Origin: Todiramphus chloris collaris
Lineage: Eukaryota; Chordata; Aves; Coraciiformes; Alcedinidae
DNA length: 64,000 bases
Assembly: GCA_025345505.1 (NCBI GenBank)
Contig: JANVCC010000021.1
Span: 1,965,743 to 2,029,742 of the forward strand
Reading direction: 5' to 3'
Under the pieces are notes generated by a model that had not been told where the DNA came from, did not search any database, and was given only the letters and a program-made list of their open reading frames with translations. Positions within the stretch are counted from its first letter, which is position 1, and the number at the start of each line of letters is the position of its first letter. Of this stretch, positions 37,485 to 48,190 are shown one piece after another. A program made the position numbers and the translations under genes.

Positions 37485-38098
37485 GCGTGTATGTGTGTAT
37501 GGGGGTGGGCGTGTGCATGTGTGCATGCGCGTGTGTGCATGTGTGTGTACGTATGTGCATACATGTGTGTGTGTATGCATATGTGTCTATGTGTATACGT
37601 GTGTGTGCATACGTGTGTGTACATGTGTGTATGCGTGCGCATGCACGTACCTTTGTGTGCATGTCTTTATGTGCATGTGTGTGCATGTGTGTGTGAATGC
37701 ACATGCATGTGTGTGCATGTGTGTATGTGCACATGTATATGTCCATTGTGTGTGTATACATGTGTGTGTATACATGTGTGTATGCATGTGCATATGTATA
37801 CATGCATACGTGTGTATGTGTGCGCATGCGCGTACATGTGTGTGTATGTGCATATGTGCATCGCTTGTGTGTGTACTTATACGTGCATATGTGTATGTGA
37901 ATCGTGTGCACGCGTGTGCATGTGCATAGGTGTATGCACATACGCGTGCACGTGCCTAGGCATGTATGTGCATACAGGCGCCTCCATACGCGTGTCCGTG
38001 CGTCTGTCCCCGGCTACGCGCGCCCGCGCGCGTGCCCGCCAACGTGCACACGCGCGCGGGTGCCTGTCAACGTGCACGCGCGCGGCTCCGTGCACACA
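37485..38098. repeat. Long alternating purine/pyrimidine (TG/CA/CG) tract
   Basis: Around 600 bp in which purine and pyrimidine alternate almost throughout. Mixed TGTG, TGCATG, TACATG and CGCG units are TG-rich up to about 37,975 and CG-rich after that. The composition is Z-DNA-prone. It leaves several frames open on both strands (up to about 300 codons, rich in Cys, Val, His, Met or Thr), which are artefacts. It joins the CpG island without a break. Confidence 0.95.
37821..37832. promoter_or_regulatory. NRF1 consensus site inside the TG/CG repeat
   Basis: TGCGCATGCGCG matches the NRF1 consensus YGCGCAYGCGCR at all 12 positions. Because the surrounding repeat generates such strings by chance, function is uncertain. 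Confidence 0.4.
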
Positions 38099-38099
38099 C

Positions 38100-38107
38100 T
38101 GACGTGA
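38100..38107 (+). promoter_or_regulatory. CRE-like site
   Basis: TGACGTGA is a near-consensus CREB/ATF site (TGACGTCA, one mismatch). It lies at the junction of the alternating repeat and the CpG island. Confidence 0.45.
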
Positions 38108-38173
38108 CCCGCGCTCCTCACACTCCGCCCCCCTCCCCCCCCCTTCCGAGGGTCGTCCCCGGGGCGCCGCTCA

Positions 38174-38185
38174 CGCGCACGCGCG
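38174..38185. promoter_or_regulatory. NRF1 consensus site
   Basis: CGCGCACGCGCG fits YGCGCAYGCGCR at all 12 positions. It lies within the CpG island, about 390 bp upstream of the YY1/candidate initiation site. NRF1 sites are typical of broad housekeeping promoters. Confidence 0.55.
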
Positions 38186-38274
38186 ACCCCGCGCTCCACC
38201 CCGCCCCGCGCGCTGGGCTGACCGCCCGCTCCAGAGGCAGGGAGCCCCCGCCCGTTCTCCCCGCTGCCCTCTTC

Positions 38275-38285
38275 CAACATGGCGG
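38275..38285 (+). promoter_or_regulatory. YY1-like site, upstream
   Basis: CAACATGGCGG contains the YY1 core CATGGCGG on the sense strand. In many CpG-island genes such a site lies just downstream of the initiation point, so transcription could also start near here. Confidence 0.45.
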
Positions 38286-38563
38286 ACCCCGCCTCACACA
38301 CGCAGCCGCGCAGGCGCCGTCCCCGGCTCCCTTCCGCCGGGCGCCGCGAGTGAAAAAAAAGGCAGGAAGGCGGGGGCCCCGGGATCTCTATGGTTTCGCG
38401 CGGTGGGTAGCGTGGCGCAGCCGCCTCCTCTGCCCGCCCCCGCTCGCGTTGCACGCCGGGACGCGCCGAGTCCTCCTTCCTGCTTCCCTCCCCCTCCCCT
38501 CCTCCACCCCCGCCCGCCGTGAGTCCTCCGAGCTTGCGCCGCGCTGATATCCGCGTTGCTCCC

Positions 38564-38575
38564 AAGATGGTGGCG
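38564..38575 (+). promoter_or_regulatory. YY1-like site, candidate initiation region
   Basis: AAGATGGTGGCG differs at one base from the canonical AAGATGGCGGC element, on the sense strand. Its ATG (38,567) also opens a 7-codon upstream ORF. I take the main transcription start to lie slightly upstream, about 250 bp before the candidate start codon, but this is inference. Confidence 0.5.
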
Positions 38576-38590
38576 CGGGGCTCGGGCTGA
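38567..38590 (+). other. Upstream ORF (7 codons) with strong Kozak context
   Basis: ATG within CCCAAGATGG (A at -3, G at +4) reads MVARGSG and stops with TGA at 38,588. If transcribed, it would be met before the weaker-context ATG at 38,817 and could lower initiation there. If transcription starts downstream of 38,567, it is irrelevant. Confidence 0.4.
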
Positions 38591-38757
38591 GAGCGAGCCG
38601 AGCGAGCCTGAGAGAGGAGGCGCACCCGCGGGCCCGGCCCGCCCTCCCGCCCCTGCGCGCCGCGCCGCCGGCCTCGCCAGGCCGCTCGCCTCTCCCTTCC
38701 CCGCCCCGCCAGGCCGCGGCCCCGTCTCCTCCGCTCCGGGGCCCCGACGGCTCTGCC

Positions 38758-38787
38758 GGCAGCAGCAGCGGCGGCGGCGGCGGCGGC
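38758..38787 (+). repeat. GGC(AGC)3(GGC)6 trinucleotide repeat in the 5' leader
   Basis: A short AGC/GGC repeat 30 nt before the candidate start codon. It is purely a 5'-UTR feature if translation starts at 38,817. In the same frame as the start codon it would read Arg-rich sequence in a non-AUG N-terminal extension, since that frame stays open upstream to at least 38,556. Confidence 0.85.
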
Positions 38788-38816
38788 TCCTCCTCGCCTG
38801 CGGCCCGGCCCCCCGC

Positions 38817-38869
38817 ATGAGCCCGGGCGGCGGCGGGAGCGACCGGGAGCAGCAGGCCGCGGCGCCCAG
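38817..38869 (+). CDS. Candidate first coding exon (partial gene, product unidentified)
   Basis: The ATG at 38,817 opens MSPGGGGSDREQQAAAP followed by AG of a split Arg codon, ending at a donor (CCCAG|GTCGGT) after 38,869. A second possible donor, GTAGGC, lies 4 nt further on and would change phase. The exon leaves two bases of a codon; the exon at 62,200 supplies exactly one base and then stays open, giving Arg at the junction. The N-terminus is Gly/Ala/Gln-rich and low-complexity, as often seen in CpG-island first exons. The start context is weak (C at -3), and the frame is open upstream, so a non-AUG or upstream start is possible. I do not recognise the protein, and no domain is visible in 17 residues. 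Confidence 0.5.
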
Positions 38870-39210
38870 GTCGGTAGGCGCTGCTCGGCGCCCTGTCCGG
38901 GGGAGGGCCGGGAAGGGGGGATAGCGACCGTCTGACGCCGGCCCTGAAGGGGAGGGAGCCGGGGAACGGCCCTGCCCGACTTCCCTCCCCCGGAGAGATC
39001 CCACGCCTGGGTTGGGGAAAGCGGGCGGGAGGCGCCGGCCGCAGGGGTGCGTGGCCTCGGTGGTCCTCTCCCTCCCACCCGTGAGGCACATGGGTGCGGG
39101 GCCGCCCCGTCCCTCCCCAGAAGCGGGAAAGGCCGGGCGGGCGGGTGGCTCCGGGCTTCAGCCCGCCCCCCTGGGGAGACTGGGCTTGCTGGGCGACCTT
39201 GAGTGAACCC

Positions 39211-42200
39211 AGCCTGCCCCTCCCTCAGTTTCCCGGCTCGGCCGAGCTGCGGTGCCCGCTCTGCGGGGCTGCTGGGGGCACTGGGCGCTTGGGTGCCTTC
39301 GGGGAGGTGCGGGTATGTGAAGTACTGCGAGGGTGTGTAACTAGTGTGCAAGGCCTGCGTAACAAAGTAGGTCCGTTCACTCCTGTTACCTTCTGTCTGC
39401 TCTGAAGGGTCGGATCCGCTAACCTGCTGCTGACAAACGTGATCGTTCCCGACTGTGGGACTTTTGGGGTGATGGTTTTTAAGCGTATCCACAGCATTTC
39501 TTTTAAAGGTACTCTGTGGGTTGTTACTGTTCACGGTCCCTACATAAAGCCAGATGTCTAAGATGATGTGATGTGGTCGCTCGGAAGGTACCCCTGCTCA
39601 GGAAACAAAACATGTTCCCCAACTCTCCTTTTAAGTGCCAAAAACTGGTAATCTATAGACTTGTAGTTATGCTTTTGTTGTTGATGGAAATACTTCTTGA
39701 TGTTTCCTTCTGCGTAAGTGATGTTCTGATTCTGGGACAAAGCCCATGTCTCACACATCACTTCGGGGATGGTCCCTCTGGGTCTGTATGGAAACTGCCT
39801 CAGTCGGAGTCTGTACAAATCCGAGGCTCTGAGAACATCAGTTTGTCAGATTAGTTTTACTTTGCCTCTTGCGTGTCTACCAAAAAATTCCTCAGTGGGA
39901 AATTGTACCTGGTGCTAGCTTTGGTTTCCTAATGAAGCAAGACTTAGGTCATTATACTGACAGTTTGTTTTGTTGTTTGTCTGGTTTGAAAGGGAGAGGT
40001 CTCAGAAATGAGATTAAGTTCCTCATTCGTGCACATAGCATCCAGTAAGAGAGAGATTCCTTCCGAAGGGAAAAGCTACACTCTTAACTGTTGTTACACA
40101 TGGGGGTGGGATAGTAACGGAGGTCGTGAGAGATACCTCTGGGTAAGAGTGACAACTGCTGGAAAATGGCCTTTACAGTTCTCCCAGACTGCTTGTTCTG
40201 GTTGGTGGCACGAAATACTCTGTGCCCTTTCATCTTGGAAACAGTTGAAGGTACTTTAATACTTGAAAATAGTGTGAAGATAAAGAGTTGGAGTGTGTCG
40301 AGTTGAAAACATGAAGTGTGTATTATCACGTTGCTCCAGATAGTCAATGGTTTTCCTCACAATACATTTGTCTTTTAAAACAGTTTGCAAGGTTTACAAC
40401 TTGTCTTCCTAACAGGAATGTTTTGTCACTTCATACAGAGAAACTTTGGAAGAAAAGCCAGACTGCTGCTTAGGGTTTACAGGGCTGAAAATATCTTCTA
40501 TTGAAATGATTTCTGTGCAGTATTATAGGTATTTCATCTCTTTTATGAATACCTTCTGTACCACTGGAAATGTTTGCTGTTTAACATAGCTTTTTTCATG
40601 CTGGAATTAACAAGTTGGGTTTTTTCTGTTTACCAGAGTTATTTGCTATTTTCTTCTCACTGAAATATCCCCAGTATCTCCCCAAAATCTATAAATAAAA
40701 GCACTAAGTTAGAAGGCAAAATAAATGGTTTGATCTGTTTGGTTTTTTTTGTTTGGGTTCTTTTTTAGGCACACGATTGTGTGACTGTGTAGAAAAACAA
40801 ACAAAAACCTGAAGGAAAGGCAGGCTTGAAGAAGCAGAGGTGTTTTATTTCTTCCCAGCCTTGTGTTTCAAAGCCAAGATCTTTCAGTCCAAGTCCTTTT
40901 CAGAACTCAACACTCTGTGGGTTTGATCCTTTTTTTTATAATAGTAAACAACTTTTAGTCATTTGTTTGTTTGTTTGTTTTAATTGCTGCTGCTTAAAGA
41001 CATGCAAATGATAATTCTTTTGTGACTAGACTTTAAAACTGTGTATATGTTAAATACATCTAGGGATGTTCTCAGCTTGTTAGGAGTCCCTGTTAGAGCA
41101 CCTTGAGATTGTCCCTGTTCTAATTAACTTGAGAAAATAAAACAGGTTCTCTCTCATTTCATTTAATGTCACTTTTTGTAGGATAAAACCTCTTTTGGAA
41201 ACATGAAATGACATAAGTACCCCAGTATGAAATCATGCTTATTTCTTTATGCAAATGTGCTTTGTTGATGCACATTCTTCACTGATTCTCTAGGAATTCA
41301 CAGGTTCTACTTAACCAAATACATAAAGCAGGGAGAGTAGCTTTGAGTCAAGTTTTAATAGCCACGGACGTGTTTTAATTGTGAACATGTTTAAGCATAT
41401 AACATTTTGTATAAACAATAATTAGTATAGTACACGATATGACACTTGGGGAACAAATTGGGTGTTTACACTCATGGAAATATGCATCAGCTTAGTTTTT
41501 GCTGTGAAGGAAAGTTTTTATATATATATATAAATATTATAATTTTTTTGTCTCTGCTAGTTTGGTTTCAGTTTATTTAGTGAATGTCCAGAGAACTCTT
41601 TCTTTTCTAAACGCAGGAGATTTTTCCTCCCTTCTCACACCACTATATTCATACAGCAGGAGATAAAACCCACTAATTCTCAAAAACAGAACATGCAATT
41701 GAGGGAAAAGGGGAGAGAATTCCTGTATTATGTAGGCACGTTATCTCACTTCCAGTGTCAATCTTTGTTTCTGCTACTGTGGGCCAGGTCTTCACTTCAC
41801 TTGAGTTAATGAATTGCTATTGATTTTTAAACAAAGGAGGTGTGTTTTATGCTTTTTCTCCAGTATCCAGTATATTTGAGGTAGCTGTGAGTTTTATAGA
41901 GGTGCAGTGTTGAAAGGTTTTCTGTCATTAATCAAATTTGTACAGGGGAGGAGGGATAATACATTTGTTATCGAGGTCTGTAGCAACTAATTTAGAGACT
42001 GATGTTTACTTTTTTAAAGGAAAAACAGTCTCCTCCTCCCTCCCCTCTCACAGAGAGTGCTCTGAGCTTTGCTGATGGCTCACAGAGACAGCAGCAATGA
42101 GCAAGTCATGTGTTTGAAGTGACTTTTGTCACCTGAAATACTTTGACCTCAACGTTGACTGCATTAACTTCCTGGATTTACAGGCAGCACCTGCCAGCCT

Positions 42201-42648
42201 CGTAAGGCTGCGGTGCTCAGGAGTGAAAGTTTGGGAACAAACTGGTCCATGTGTGTAAAGTATCTGGCTGGTTAGCAGAAAGTCAGCACACACAGTGTCA
42301 AGGGAATATTTTGTTCTGAAGCATCACTTCGGTAGCTGTACCAGCTAATGAGACCTCTCTTCAGGAAAATAACCTTAGAGGAGAAATATTAAATAAAAGA
42401 TAAAATCAAATAATACTGAGATCCAGGATTCATGCTTGGCAACCTAACACGTGACCAAATAGCACTGTAAATTGCTGGTTTTGAATAGTTCCACCTCTTT
42501 GTGGCGTTGGGTGAAGGAACTTAGTGACAGCATAACTTAACTGGTTTCAAACTTGCATAATTAAATATTACTATAGTGTTCTGTCTCACAAATACTCTTA
42601 TGAATGTATCTCTTAAAGGAAGCATTAACTACTTCTTACTTTTAATAG
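39211..42648. other. Intronic A/T-rich sequence, no element recognised
   Basis: Follows the CpG island. Contains simple TA repeat (41,520-41,534), T-runs and (TTTG)n near 40,960-40,980. No mobile element or exon was recognised. Confidence 0.45.
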
Positions 42649-42841
42649 GTTGAGCCTGCTTCCCTGTATTATGCAAACTGCTGAAGGGAGGAAGGGGGTG
42701 GGAATCTTTACCGATACTCTTTCCGCAGGGTTCTTTATCCATGTTTTACAGAGTGGTGAAGAATTAGGAGAAACTGCAGTTGCTCAGCTGAGTGGAACTA
42801 AATGGGTGGCTTCCCTCTGGACCCTCTCTTCACTGTCTTAG
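42649..42841 (+). other. Exon-like segment in the first intron (possible alternative or poison exon)
   Basis: Preceded by CTTCTTACTTTTAATAG and followed by a strong donor (TCTTAG|GTAAGAG). Length 193 nt. In the phase set by exon 1 it is open for 63 codons (including HVLQSGEELGETAVAQLSGT) and reaches TAG exactly at its last three bases, 42,839-42,841. Inclusion would truncate the product. The peptide resembles nothing I know, and this may be a chance arrangement. Confidence 0.2.
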
Positions 42842-43217
42842 GTAAGAGGGGTGACCTGCTTCTTTTGAAGCGACTTGAATTTCCTTAGAACAAAGGTGTA
42901 TGTGTTTTAGAGAAATTTCCAGTTAGAGAAGCAGAGGTTTGGACTTTTTTTGTTTTAATTTTTTTGTAATCTGGTGGCTTGAAGAGAATATTCAAAGGGT
43001 GTAGCTGTTCAAAACTTTACATCAGAGACTGCTACTGTTTGCACCCATCCAAACAGCTTTAAAATCATGCTCTATGTTCTCATACTTTACCTTTTGAGAA
43101 TCATCTTGTGTTGTATGTGGGACTGTCCCAGAGGTGAAGTACAGCAGGGATGGTTTAGCACAAACCTGAACTGATGATGTACCAGTTGGCTCCTTGATAT
43201 GGAGGGTGCTACTTTTT

Positions 43218-44187
43218 TTCATAGAATGGTTTGCCCTCCTGAAAACTCTGTCCCCATTTTGCTTATAGGTTCCCTTTAAGTATTGAAAAGCTGCACTAAG
43301 GTCTCCCCAGAGCCTTCTCTTCAGGTTGAATAACCCCAACTCTCTTAGCCTTTCTTCATAGGAGGCACCTCTGGTGGGCCTTCTCTGGACCCATTATGTC
43401 ATTTCTGTGCTGAGGGCTCCAGATCTGGATGCAATACGCCGGGTGGGATCACCAGAGCAGAAAGCAGAAGCACTTCCCTCAGCCTGCTGGCCACTCTTCT
43501 TTTGACACAGCCCAGGATGCGATTGGTTTTCTGGACTGTGAATGCACGTTGCCAACTCATGTCCACTTTTTCATCCATCAGCACCCCCAAGTCCTTCTCC
43601 ACAGGTCTGCTCTCCATCCCTTCATTACCAGACTGATGCCAGGGGTTGTTCCAGCCCAGGTGCAAGAGCTTGCACTTGGCCTCACATTTTCATTGGTTTC
43701 ACATGGGCCCACTTCTCAAGTTTGCCCAGGTCCCTCTGGATGGCATCCCTTCCCTCAGGGTGTCAACCACACCACTGAGCTTGGCGTGGTCTGCAAACTT
43801 GCTGAGGGGGCACTCAGTCCCCACTGTATGTCATTCATGAAGACAATTAAACAGCACGGGTTCCAGGATGGACCTCTGAGGTCCACCACTCACAGATCTC
43901 CATCTGAACGTTGAGCCATTGACCACTACCCTCTGGAGGTGATCATCTAACCAGTTCCTTATCCACGGGCAGTCCACTCATCAAGTTCATATCTCTCCAA
44001 TTTAGAGAGAAGAATGTTGTGGGTGACTGTATCAAAGGCCTTAGAGAAGTCCAGGTAGATGACAGTCATTCCCTTGTCCACTGATGTAGCCATTCCATCC
44101 TCTAAGGCTGCTAGGACTTGCCATCAATGAATCCATGCTAACTGTCTTGAATCACCTCCCTATCCTCCATGTCCCCTCATGATCAAT
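43218..44187 (-). mobile_element. CR1 retrotransposon fragment with RT region, no 3' UTR
   Basis: Minus-strand translations give CR1 ORF2: KVDMSWQRAFTVQKTNRILG and VKRRVASRLREVLLL (43,610-43,440). Further 5', nucleotide matches cover the RT palm up to the coding sequence for a [13 protein letters not shown] block near 44,000. Diverged and frameshifted. The 3' UTR is missing: similarity begins near 43,218 within the ORF2 tail. Orientation is antisense to the host gene. Confidence 0.9.
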
Positions 44188-44509
44188 CCTTGTATGACCA
44201 AAGTTCAAAACTGTGACCTAAGTAACTAAATAAGACAAAAATTAAAGTGTATCAGAAAGTGTAAGGTACAGCACCTTGGTCTGAAAACCAACAGAAATTT
44301 TGTCTTGGTGGGCCTTGCATCAACCACTGGGTTCACAAGCAGAAAATCACAGAACATGTATTTGGGTTTGGCGGCTGTTGCATAATTCTCTGGCACGTCC
44401 ACGTGGTTTGCTTTTTATTCTGGTGTCCTGTGGGGACTGTGGCAGGACTTCAGCTGTCTTGACCCAGTTAAGAGTTCTAGAGGCGAAGCTGGTTCTTTGT
44501 TCCCTCCTT

Positions 44510-44866
44510 CATAGAATCATAGAATGGTAGGGGTTGGAAGGGACCTCTGGAGATCGAGTCCAAGCCCCCTGCCAGAGCAGGGTCACCCAGGGCAGCCCAC
44601 ACAGGAACAGAGCCAGGGGGGGTTGGAAAGTCTCCAGAGAAGGAGATTCCACCACCTCTCTGGGCAGCTTGGGCCAGGCCCTGGCACCCTCACAGTGAAG
44701 AAGTTTTTTCCTCATGTTGAGGTGGAACCTTCTGCGCTCAAGTTTATACCCACTGTTCCTTGTCCTATTGTTGGGCACTACAGAAACGAGATTTGCCCCT
44801 TCCATTTGACACCCACCCTTCAGATATTTATAGCCATTAATAAAATCCCCTCTCAGTCTTCTCCTT
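44510..44866 (-). mobile_element. CR1 3'-end fragment
   Basis: CATAGAATCATAGAATGGTA then GGGGTTGGAAGGGACCTCTG at the 3' end. On minus the ORF2 tail reads YKLERRRFHLNMRKKLLHCE, then [20 protein letters not shown]. 5'-truncated near 44,866; antisense to the host gene. Confidence 0.93.
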
Positions 44867-47578
44867 CACAGAGGAGACCATGCTCTTACTCCATTTGGTG
44901 GATCCATTTTTGGACTTGTTGATACTTCCCTGATAATCGTTAACAGCAAAGAAGTTGGTGTATTGAGGAGATGAGAATAACAGCCACCCCTCTCCCTCAC
45001 CTTCAGGAGCTGGGTGCAGGGCAGGCACAGATCTATCTAGCATGTTGCCAAGCTTGCCTGGTGCTGAGAGGTGCCAGACGTGTCCAGGCAGCCAGGCTCT
45101 GGCACTGCTTGTGCTCTCCTGCTCTGGTATGCTCTGTGGGACCCAGGCTGGAGCAGCTGCTTGTTCAGCAGGCTTGGGGTGTTAGAGGGTGGTGGAGTGG
45201 CTCCTAAAGGAGCTCAACTTCAAAAATAGGCTGCAGGTCAAAATACTTCAGGAAATGCTCCTACAGTTGTAGATGAGTTTTGCTTTTGGGTTACAGCCAG
45301 TCATGCGTTTGAGCTGCTGAGTGCTTAAAATATTTAGATTTTACAGTACAGTATTTTTAAGTTTTTTAAAAGGTATCAAACTTCCACTCAGCTGGATTGC
45401 CCTGAAGGACTCTCTCCTTCAGAATTCCTATTTCCAACAGGATGTTTTCATCTTTCTCATTTGCATGGCTCTAGTCAGATAACGATTACTTTTTACTTCA
45501 TGGCACAATTTCTTGTCCAGTGTCTTGGTGATGAGTATTGTGCTATAATATCTGTACATACCCTATTATATTTTAAGAAAGTCCAAGGTATACTAGTGTA
45601 CACTGGCTGTAGTAGCAGCACCTGGATGTATTTCAGCTGCTGTCTCAAAACTTCCCTGTTGTGGACCACAGAAATCCCTTCTCACCATCCTCACAACCTG
45701 CAAGTCCCATCAGAATCAAAGGACACAGGAGGTCCTACAAGACCACATCCCTTTGTGAAGCACTGGTGTTTCCTGGTTGCAAAGGTTGAGCCCCTGGTGT
45801 TGTAAGGTGGTGATAAATACCCCGTTCTTCTGACGTGGGTATCTTCTTGGAAGGAGGATGTTTGAGAGTGCTTGGGTTTTATTTGGCTAAACGTTGTCAC
45901 GTTAAGAATGTCAGTTGTGGAAGGAAATGATTCTTACTAGAACTTGTAGATTCTCTTACACAATTTTGAATATATAATAGAAGGTAAAATACCTATTTTC
46001 TCTAGGGTAGCATACTTGGAATGTTTTCTTCTGTTCCTGTCTTCTTGTAGTTACTGGAAAAAAAACCCCTGAAAAAATAAACAAAACAAAACACAAAAAA
46101 ACCCTAAAACACAAACAAAAACCCAACAAAACCCAAGCCAAAACGAGTGGAAAACATCATTTAAGCACCTGATAGAGGTGATTTCATGATTTCTTTCAAG
46201 ACAGGCATGAGTTGCAAACATTTTTTTTCCATAGTCTATAATTAATTTCTTAAATATTTTTGCAGTTCTCTGGGGCACGTTTGGTTGAGTCAGTAGCTTC
46301 CCATCTTTGCTAATGTCATTCAGTGTGCCTTGAAGTCTTTTCCATACTGAAAATGTTGAATAGAGTTGTAAACAAGCAGCTGGTCACGTGGCAGCTCAGG
46401 TTTTCTTTACATTGACTGGTGGCAGTAGCATTAGCCATGCTTTTAGTCACATTGGCAATTTGCATTTCTTTTTTTTTTTTTTAAAGGCAGATGTGCCTTA
46501 ATGCTAATTAATAGGTATACTAAAGGTGACTGTTAAAGCACATCTGACTTTCAGGAAATGATTTTCATTCCTTTTAGACAAGTATTACAGCTTCCATGTT
46601 TCATATTTTGTTTGGTTGGTTGGTCATGTAGAACTTTTTGTAGTAGGCTGCTGAACTCTGCCTCGGTGGTAGCTGGTGAGGGGAGACTGAGGAAAGAGAA
46701 CTGAAAGTCCAGAAGCTTCAGGGGTTTTGTGTTTGGTGGTGGTGGGTGTTTAATTATTGATTTTTAGTTTTTTATTGGAATTACTTGTGGAATTTTATTG
46801 GAATTACTGGCTGCTAGCTAGGTGTTGAGCAAATCCCCTGTCTCGATCTCCTCCAACGTGGTCTTGTTTCTTCTGTAAAGTGTACTGTCTTAAACTGCAT
46901 CGCTCCAGTTAGGTTGAGAACCCTTGTTTTCTCCTTCTGCTGGGCAATAATCATCAAATCCCTGATAGAGGTGTTTGTGGGACTTTTTCATGCTGTACTT
47001 TGTGCTCTGCTCATACTCTGCAGGCGCTGAAAGTTGCTCCTTTTGTGCCTTAGAGGAGAGTGAATTTTATGTAGATGCCATTGCTCTCCATGTGTGTGTG
47101 AACAAAGATAAACGTGAAGTTTAAGCTGGAAGTCCTTGTGCTGTAAGGTCTGAAAATATTAGTCCCATTTGTCAGAATACTTTTGATTTTGCCTAATAGT
47201 GTCGCTGTGAGCAAAGAAGGAGTCTGATAGAATAAAGATGAGAGAGAGATTCTGAATTTCTACTGCCACATCCAAACAGGAAAATCATCTCTTTCTGTCT
47301 CATTCAGATAAATTCTTTTGTTTTTAATTTCTTCTGAATGGTAGTAAACTTTCATTAACACAGTTGCATAACATTAACTCATTAATCCTAATTGTACATG
47401 AATCCACATGATTATTCTAATTGTTTGTGGAAACAGCAGCCTTGTTGATGAAACAGGTGGGGTGCCCTGTTGAACTTTTTTCTTTAAATACCAAATAACT
47501 CATGTACAAACTGTTAGTGCTGTAGAAATTTTGCTGCCGGGATGGTTGTCTGTCCAGGATCACTCCATTTAATGGAAC
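44867..47578. other. Intronic unique sequence, no element recognised
   Basis: Contains an A/C-rich low-complexity stretch (46,056-46,145) and a T-run near 46,470. The open frames here have no recognisable similarity. Confidence 0.45.
46056..46145. repeat. A/C-rich low-complexity stretch
   Basis: Runs of A broken by CC and CCC (AAAACAAAAC-type units) for about 90 bp. It generates a Phe/Val/Leu/Cys-rich hydrophobic frame on minus that is not a gene. Confidence 0.85.
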
Positions 47579-48190
47579 CATAGAATTGTTTTGGTTGCCA
47601 AAGATCTTTAGGATCATCTAGTCCAACCATTCACCTAACACTGCCAAACCCAGCACTAAACTGTGGCCCTCAGGACCTCATCTGCACGTCTTTTCAATGG
47701 CTCCAGGGATGGTGACTCCACCACCTCCCTGGGCAGTTGGTTCTACTGTTTAACAACCCTTTTGGTTTTTTCCTAATGGCCTCAAGTTGCTCCAGGGGGG
47801 GTTTAGGTTGGACATTTCCTCTTCTCCTCTTTGTTACATGGGAGAAGAGACTGACCTCCTCCTGGTTCCAACCTCCTTCCAGATAGTTGTAGACAGGGAG
47901 AGCCTCCTTTTCTCCAAGCTAAACAATTCCAGGTCCCTGAGCTGCTCCTTGTAAGACATGTTCTCCAGACCCTTTCCCAGTTTAGTTGCCCTTCTTTGGA
48001 CCTGCTCCAGCACCTTAATCTCTTCCTTGTAGAGAGTGCCCCAAAACTGAACGCAGTGTTTGAGGTACAGCCTCACCAGTGCCACGTACAGAGGGACAAT
48101 CACCACCCTTGTCCTGCTGGCCACACTATTTCTGATCCAAGCCAGGATGCTCTTGGCCTCCTTGGCCACCTGGGCAGGATCTGATTCCTT
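47579..48190 (-). mobile_element. CR1 retrotransposon, diverged subfamily
   Basis: 3' end CATAGAATTGTTTTGGTTGC, with the 5.75-kb-type 3' UTR (near 47,690: TCAATGGCTCCAGGGATGG). The minus frame 48,271-47,834 covers [20 protein letters not shown], then [20 protein letters not shown] and [20 protein letters not shown]. Mutated but open over 145 codons, with no further RT sequence. Antisense to the host gene. Confidence 0.9.

Larger units (their letters stand above)
38000..39210 (+). promoter_or_regulatory. CpG-island promoter region
   Basis: About 1.2 kb very rich in G+C and in CpG, in sharp contrast to its A/T-rich surroundings. It contains GC boxes (for example CCGCCCC near 38,436), CRE-like, NRF1 and YY1 motifs, a short upstream ORF and a candidate first coding exon. 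The plus direction is inferred from the sense-strand YY1 site, the splice donor at 38,870 and a phase-compatible exon at 62.2 kb. A divergent transcript on the minus strand is possible but has no support here. Confidence 0.85.

Noticed and set aside
36986..37642. 218-codon minus frame in the GC-rich stretch
   Set aside because: It starts inside the TG repeat, is Ala/Gly/Pro-rich and ends in LTR-like sequence; no domain or splice structure.
37185..38102. 305-codon Cys/Val/His/Met-rich plus frame and a 195-codon Thr/His-rich minus frame
   Set aside because: Both are translations of the TG/CA/CG repeat, whose units lack stops. The Cys/His pattern does not follow any zinc-finger spacing.
38014..39534. 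506-codon open frame on the minus strand across the CpG island
   Set aside because: GC-rich sequence has few stop codons in any frame. The translation is Gly/Arg/Ala/Pro low-complexity sequence without a domain, and other long frames overlap it on both strands.
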